From: Lingula anatina | Lineage: Eukaryota > Brachiopoda > Lingulata > Lingulida > Lingulidae | Length of the DNA: 64,000 nucleotides | Assembly: GCF_001039355.2 (NCBI RefSeq) | Contig: NW_019775600.1 | Location: forward strand, 235,917 to 299,916 | Direction: 5' to 3' | Part shown: piece by piece, positions 58,901-64,000 of the stretch | Numbering within the stretch: the stretch's first letter is position 1 | How the letters are laid out: every line of letters begins with the position of its first letter | Position numbers and translations under genes: made by a program | Notes under the pieces: generated by a model | Databases searched by the model: none | What the model was told of the DNA's origin: nothing | The model's input: only the letters and a program-made list of their open reading frames with translations

Positions 58901-60207
58901 TTCCTTTATCACAGGTAAACAAGGTAGATTGTTTTCACTTTGCAGTGCTGACAAATCAACAGTATCCCTCTGACTGCATCTACAACTTCCAAGATTGTTC
59001 CTGCTACATATTTTCGGCAGCCTCTGCGACGTTTGACGATGGGCGTTTTTACTGCGACTTTCTAAGACCGAGTGGTCAAACGTGGCGGTCAGATCTCGCG
59101 GGATTTGAGACCATGCGAGAATGGGAGTTGGTTGAACCTCATTTGAGAAGTAGGTGCCATGTTAAGGAAAAGTGGTTCTTTGATAAGTTCCAGTCTGCAT
59201 GCTGAGGGGAGGATGGGTTAAGGGGGAGAGGGGGTCTTATGACTTTTAAGCAAAGATGTTCGACTTTGTCTAAAAACCACAACTAATATTTGATACTTTC
59301 ACCTGTTGAAATGGATGATGAATAGCATTCATCAAATAAATATTTATCAAAAATCAAAATTCACAGTTGAAAACAAAAGTGAAATTTGCTGGCACACTAA
59401 TATGGCTGGTGTTTGCACCAATTTAATGTAGTAAACGACTTCTTTATTTATCATATCCACATACAGAAAAAAATCTAATTGAATACTGTGACTACAATAA
59501 TAGTAGCCTGCTCTTATGAATTCACAGAAATGGAAAATAGGGCCTACAGTACTTCTTCCGAAACTAATATACCATTGGCGTGCCGAATGCTGATTTCATT
59601 GACGAAACTTATTGCAGAATAGCCTGTTAGATTTGTGAAGTATTTGATGTTGAACCTTAAAGCTGTTTGCCTGAACCATTAATAATTATATCGTAACAAG
59701 TCAGAGAAGAATTCATCAGCTGTGTTATGTTATGAGACCTTGCAACATTGGAGGCAAACAAATATTTAGCTGTTGATCGAAGACAAAAATCACACCTAAC
59801 AGCATTTTATGAACGTGGTGGGCTCTACATAACATAAATGAAAACCAATATAGTTTTCCCTTTCAAAATACTTATTCTAAAAAAATCAGTGCATACCCAA
59901 ACGTCCTTTATTTTTTCATCCAAGGGTGTTTCTTAAACTAATCCAATATCCCTTTTCCCCAGATAGGCCGCTTATGTTTCTCGGAGGGAAGGACGTTGCG
60001 GGGAACAATCACGACTGGCAGTGGCTGGCCACGAGTACGCCTCTCCCACATTCCGGTATGGGCTCGCCACCATGGGTTGCAGGGAGGCCGGAAGCCTTGC
60101 CAAGCGCGCTCTGTTTGGCTTACTCGCCCGTTCAAGGCGGTTGGATAAACACAGCATGTAATGCGCCCCTTCCGTATTTGTGCGAAATTCCATTACCAGT
60201 ACCGTAA
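55902..60207 (+). CDS. Secreted protein with Cys-rich PAN-like N-terminal region and C-type-lectin-like domain, 3 exons
   Basis: Exons 55902-56237, 58915-59149, 59963-60207; phases agree, 271 residues. Residues 1-24 are a clear signal peptide (SPAAVVILLFVATLTGTFVN within it). Residues 25-112 are Cys-rich (CLGLCAKDDCCFSVNYEYG, then CEVTRL), reminiscent of PAN/apple modules, with an NRT glycosylation sequon. Exons 2-3 form a C-type lectin fold: CYIFSAASATFDDGRFYC, then RPLMFLGGKDV, WQWLA, GGWINTAC and the terminal YLCE. The usual sugar/calcium motifs (EPN or QPD, and WND) are not present as such; the corresponding parts read GRPE and WIN, so carbohydrate binding is uncertain. The exon 2 donor at 59150 (GTAGGT) is preferred because it keeps the frame with the TTTTCCCCAG acceptor before 59963. 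Intron 1 hosts a dead Tc1-like transposon. Role in immunity or mucus/shell matrix is only a guess. Confidence 0.8.
56649..58521 (+). mobile_element. Second degenerate Tc1-like transposon, with a MITE inserted
   Basis: Both ends carry CAGACTTGACATTTAATAT in inverted orientation and are flanked by TA (56647-56648 and 58522-58523). The ends match those of the element at 3750-5380, so they belong to one family. At 1873 bp it is about 240 bp longer, which the 56986-57200 insertion largely explains. Transposase traces on the + strand are heavily broken (for example VWSGYHIGAKTPMVVIDE, near 57755-57805, the Tc1 'G-HGGKTPLV' region). Confidence 0.85.
56986..57200. mobile_element. MITE with GATCGATC-type ends, nested in the Tc1-like element
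   Basis: Terminal repeats TTTTAGATCGATCTA (left) and the inverted TAGGTCGATCTAAAT...ATGCACCCTTAG (right) bound 215 bp that is reverse-complementary in content to 23403-23626. It interrupts the Tc1 copy, so it inserted later. Confidence 0.75.
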
Positions 60208-60374
60208 TGTGAAAATAAGATGGGACTAACTGATATAAGCCATGACGATCGAAGAGATGGGTGATTTCATAAACAAATACAATGCTTCTCTGACCATTTG
60301 CTTTTAACAACGACCAAATCTTATCACATGTCGGCCTGCCCTGTAGGAGCAACTCTTTTAAAGTTGCTACACCA

Positions 60375-60411
60375 AATAAATGGCTTTCATTTCACTTTTC
60401 TACGGAATAAA
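60375..60411 (+). terminator. Polyadenylation signals for the lectin-like gene
   Basis: Two AATAAA hexamers (60375-60380 and 60406-60411) lie about 170-200 bases after the stop codon, a normal 3' UTR distance. Confidence 0.5.
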
Positions 60412-60645
60412 ACCTCTCCAGAAAACTTAAAAATGAATTGAACACCAATCTTTTTGAAAATAAAAATAAATCTAGAATTTTAGGACTCTGGTAGCTTTTA
60501 ATAGTTTTTTAGTGACTGGATGAAATAACTGCTCTTTTAAATTCTACATAATTTAAATCAATTTGTTTTCATCTATCGTTTTCTTTCTCTTTTTGCTTTG
60601 AATTCATGTCATGAAGTCTACTGAACATCATTTGGATTAGAGATT

Positions 60646-60647
<2 letters not shown>

Positions 60648-60697
<50 letters not shown>

Positions 60698-60706
60698 TTA
60701 TAATAA
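60648..60706. repeat. (AAT)n microsatellite
   Basis: Tandem AAT triplets with one terminal change. Confidence 0.9.
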
Positions 60707-60926
60707 GAGTAAGTTATGAAGTCAAACCTTACTACCACAACACTTTGGAGATGTTATATACCTGTATAAGGCTGTATTTATTTAAGCCAAATATGATTAA
60801 TAAATTTTCTTTAATCCAGTTGCTTTTTTATGAATTGGTTGGTTAGAAATAACACGGAGTTTGAGTAAGTGTCACAAAATGATAAAATGCTGTTTGAGTT
60901 ACTCAGTTAACGTTAACCCGTACCCT

Positions 60927-60959
<33 letters not shown>

Positions 60960-61729
60960 GATACTCTTCCGCCTCTCGGCCCGTTCGCTTCATATATATC
61001 ACTTTATACTTAAAGATACTATTAAACCAAGCAAAAAAAAAAAAAAATAAAATAAATAAATAAAAAAAAAAAATAATAATAATAATTTCAATTCAAACTA
61101 AATTTCAAAGATAAAAAAGTCTGACACTGCAGTCGTTATTGCAACATGAACTTTCTCTATATCTGTTATTTGATAACAGCTGGAGCCACTCTACTGGTAC
61201 CCTGATACAACGACACAAGGCACTATCTGTACTCGAACAAGGGGGGTTGTGTGTATATATCACACCCGGCAACCTTCGCCATCGATAAATATTTACAGTA
61301 GTAAGTAAGAACTCCAATCAACACGTCTAAATTTGCCCCTCTTGTATAGGCATGGCTGATGTTACCTTTATGTATTACAAAGTAATTAATGTGAAGGACC
61401 ACGCCACCATTAATTTCAAATGAACAGTTCAATTTTAATCATATTTTGAATGTATAGGTTCCAAAGGTTTTGAAGTAAAGAAAAAAACAGTTCACCAAAC
61501 CGTCAAATAGACTAGTGTACGCTGGTGCGTGTGGATGTGCGTGCATGCGCATACACAAGCACACACTGCTCGCGGCTTTCAGTTAAATGTTCGATTTGTG
61601 CTGAAGAGATCTGGGAAGTTTTTCTGCCCTCAAAATCAATAGATGTTTCTAAAAATGTGCAGAAATACATGTACCAAGGTCACCGCGACCGTGGGCATGT
61701 CACGGCATATTGCGAAACACCTCCAATAG

Positions 61730-61951
61730 GGGTCCATCCTCATTAAAACTAGCGCTCTGCGTAGATCGATCCAACGGGGATTCTCGCTGAATGCAATCAG
61801 GTTAACAGACAAACACAGCAGCCCCTCTTGGCGTTGGATTACTCTTTGAGCACAGGGTCCGCTAATAGTTTGTTACAAAAAATATTGTATCGAGAGACCC
61901 CGAGGGGTTAAATCGACCAAGTAGATCGATAGTTTCATTGGAAATGAGCCC
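61730..61951. mobile_element. Related inverted-repeat element with GTAGATCGAT near its ends
   Basis: GGGGTCCATCCTCATTAAAA and CGTAGATCGATCCAAC on the left face AAGTAGATCGATAG and GAAATGAGCCCC on the right in inverted order, about 220 bp. It resembles the GATCGATC MITEs in organisation, though the interior differs. Confidence 0.5.
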
Positions 61952-62519
61952 CATTGCGAAATATGGTAACCTTATCCTCTTATCCTGCCTATACTTAATT
62001 TGTTTGCCCGTGTTTACATTTTTATCTGGAATCCAAGGGGTGATCACCCTCTGTCATCGTATTTAAAAAGGTCTCTGATGTTGAAATCACCACATCGGAG
62101 ATAGACTGTGCCCCAAAAGTGTAAGTATTTATGTTTCAGCGTACTGTTTTGAAAAGTGATGTTTGTTAGAAAATAATGTATTATATTCGTAGTTAGATAA
62201 TATACATATTAAAAAAGGTAAAAAAAATACACAGGGAAAAGTTCCTATTTTCATTTTATTTGAACTTAAATGGGAGAATTGGGATTTATTCTTTTAAGTG
62301 GCATTTTAATCACATTCTACCCATGGAATCGAAAAGAGGTAGAGAAATAGAACTGCCTTTTCTTTTTGTTAAGAAAAAATAAAACCTCATTTTACCCTTA
62401 GAAATAAGGATGTGAAGGAAATGTTATGGACTATTATGACCTTTCCGTATATTGCATACTTGTTGGCACTGTTTATTTCAAGAGACACTGGTTTTCTTCT
62501 ATGAGTTGGCTGTTGTGTC

Positions 62520-62690
62520 CCGATGTAACGAAACTAAGGGTCCGGGTAACAGAAAGCCCGCCATCCATTTAGTTATAATGGTTAGGGTTAGCCTGACCTA
62601 AGTGGGTTAATATCTAATTCAAGGCTTACCTGTACAAATGGGTGAGAAGCGGACTCTCTATCATGGGGGGCTCTCTGTCACGTTAACCGG
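62520..62690 (-). mobile_element. MITE family with CCGGTGTAAC ends, copy 3
   Basis: Reverse-oriented copy of the 170-175 bp element, upstream of the FAD-oxidase-like gene. The ends are slightly diverged (CCGATGTAACG on the left). Confidence 0.8.
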
Positions 62691-63301
62691 TGTTACAACG
62701 CTGAGTGTACGACCATCAAATCGACCCATCACCTGGGGAAGGAATCGATATTTGTTCAATGATAACGTATGAACTGTAATCTGTCATCCATGTTTGTATC
62801 TGCATGTCGTCGGATAGATCGGTGTTCCAGCAAGGCACCAAGCATACAGGCATCTGTATATTTAGTGTTTCATAAAAGAGGGTCTTTGCAATAACATTTG
62901 CGAAGAGGCCAAGTGCATTTTTATCTATGGAAGACAGGTTTTAAAGCAGAATTGGTTTTTTGAGCGAAGAGTAAATAAATATACCGTCAATACATGAAAA
63001 AGAAAAGGGAGTCACCTTCGAGACAGAAAAATATGCGCTTTAAAATTTTTCGTGAATTTTTTTGTCTACTGATTTGTGTGAAGAATGCACTGGCATTCAT
63101 GATTCAGGGGCTATATAACTGTTTATATCCGCCAAATTGATAAGAACAGCATCCTGATGTTTATACCTGGACTTTGTTGAAAGGCTGATATTAAAACAGG
63201 TAGCACTGTTACATGACACTTTTTTATTTAATATATAAAATTTTCAGTATTGTCAGTATTGTTTTCGATATTGTTTTCAGTATTGTTTTTCACACATAAA
63301 G

Positions 63302-63804
63302 ATGCGGGCAGCAATTGTCCTACTCGTGGGATTGGCTTTCATTGGGGGCTGTTTCGCGAAGTACTGCATGCCAGAACAAAACTGCTGGCCATCATCAGAT
63401 CGACTGGCTAAATTCAAAGGTAAAGCAGGCGCCGAACTGGTGCCTACAAATACACAATAACACGGATGATAGTTATGCTTGTTCGTTAAGCCGAATATCT
63501 ATTAGAAGGAATTCATCCATTCTAAATACCGACGCTACCTTTTTAGAATTATTTTTTCTGTGTAGTGATCATTGTCATTGTACTGCCAAAATTGAAAATA
63601 AGAGTTAAAATATCTCATCATTGCACTTTTGAGTGCTTTAAGTTCATTTGTATAAAGTTGCAAAAATTTTGTTTTGCCTAAAATTATATCATTAATTTTT
63701 TTGTAAAGGAACTTTAAAAGGGAAGCTTGTTCTTCCAACCGACGCATTCTTCGTCAACGCCACCAAGGGGGTGATCTACAATGAGAGATACACCACAAAC
63801 CCTG
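63302..63804 (+). CDS. Secreted FAD-linked oxidase-like protein, first two exons only
   Basis: Exons 63302-63419 and 63709-63804 join in phase and the second ends at a strong donor (CCTG then GTAAGT), so the gene continues beyond the window. The first 19 residues are a signal peptide (MRAAIVLLVGLAFIGGCFA). The mature start, KYCMPEQNCWPSSDRLAKF then GTLKGKLVLPTD, resembles the N terminus of berberine-bridge-like FAD-linked oxidases, where a C-x-P-x-x-x-CWP motif precedes the FAD (PCMH) domain. A NAT sequon follows. The FAD domain itself is not in the window, so the call rests on about 70 residues and is tentative. Confidence 0.55.
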
Positions 63805-64000
63805 GTAAGTGAAAATGTCGACCTGAAACAGCACTGTCATTGTATTTTGATTTTTTTTTACAATCCGCAAAAATACTGGCATTCTATATTCCATGGGCGT
63901 AACTAGGCATACGCACGGATGCACTGTGCGTACAATTTTTTTGAGCCAATCATGATATTATTCTCTATAAATTTAGTGTATTTTCACGAAAAATCCTCTT

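Larger units (their letters stand above)
60412..63301. other. Intergenic region between the lectin-like and FAD-oxidase-like genes
   Basis: No gene supported. Contains an AAT repeat (about 60650-60700), a CT repeat (about 60929-60960), A-rich low complexity near 61033-61085, and two MITEs (61730-61951 and 62520-62690). Confidence 0.5.

Noticed and set aside
59150-59154. Alternative donor at 59154 for lectin-like exon 2
   Set aside because: It would need a non-standard acceptor within AGATAG; GTAGGT at 59150 with the TTTTCCCCAG acceptor keeps the frame more simply.

Overview
This is animal nuclear DNA. Genes are split into many short exons with GT..AG introns, AT-rich non-coding sequence carries microsatellites and small inverted-repeat elements, and there are degenerate Tc1-like transposons and assembly gaps (13547-14038 and 47553-47672). 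The gene content fits an invertebrate, most likely a lophotrochozoan such as a mollusc; that assignment is an impression from gene families and repeat style, not a proof.

Six protein-coding genes were assembled by hand from exon translations whose reading phases join without conflict. Left to right: (1) a TXNDC5/ERp46-type ER thiol oxidoreductase, + strand, 180-10004, three CGHC thioredoxin domains and a C-terminal HDEL. (2) a TLCD1/TLCD2-like TLC-domain membrane protein, - strand, 15528-12058. (3) a calpain-family protein, - strand, 36427-19944, in which all three catalytic positions appear substituted, so probably a pseudoprotease. (4) RFC1, the large subunit of the replication clamp loader, + strand, 43224-53618, with the extreme N terminus not located. 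(5) a secreted PAN-like plus C-type-lectin-like protein, + strand, 55902-60207. (6) the first two exons of a secreted protein resembling FAD-linked (berberine-bridge-type) oxidases, + strand, 63302-63804, running off the right edge.

The genes do not form one pathway; this is an ordinary eukaryotic neighbourhood. TXNDC5 and the TLCD gene converge (about 2 kb between stops), the TLCD and calpain genes lie in tandem on the - strand, and calpain and RFC1 are divergent across about 6.8 kb.

The non-coding sequence is rich in mobile-element remains. TXNDC5 intron 2 holds a long inverted-repeat (foldback-like) structure enclosing a dead Tc1-like element and a small MITE. The lectin gene's first intron holds a second dead Tc1-like element with a MITE inside it. 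One calpain intron is largely three successive inverted-repeat elements, the last ending about five bases inside a splice donor. RFC1 introns contain two degenerate partial copies of neighbouring exons, one of them close to an assembly gap whose two edges repeat each other. No tRNA, rRNA or CRISPR array was recognised, and I found no convincing novel multi-gene system. The calpain with a replaced triad is the most interesting single item.
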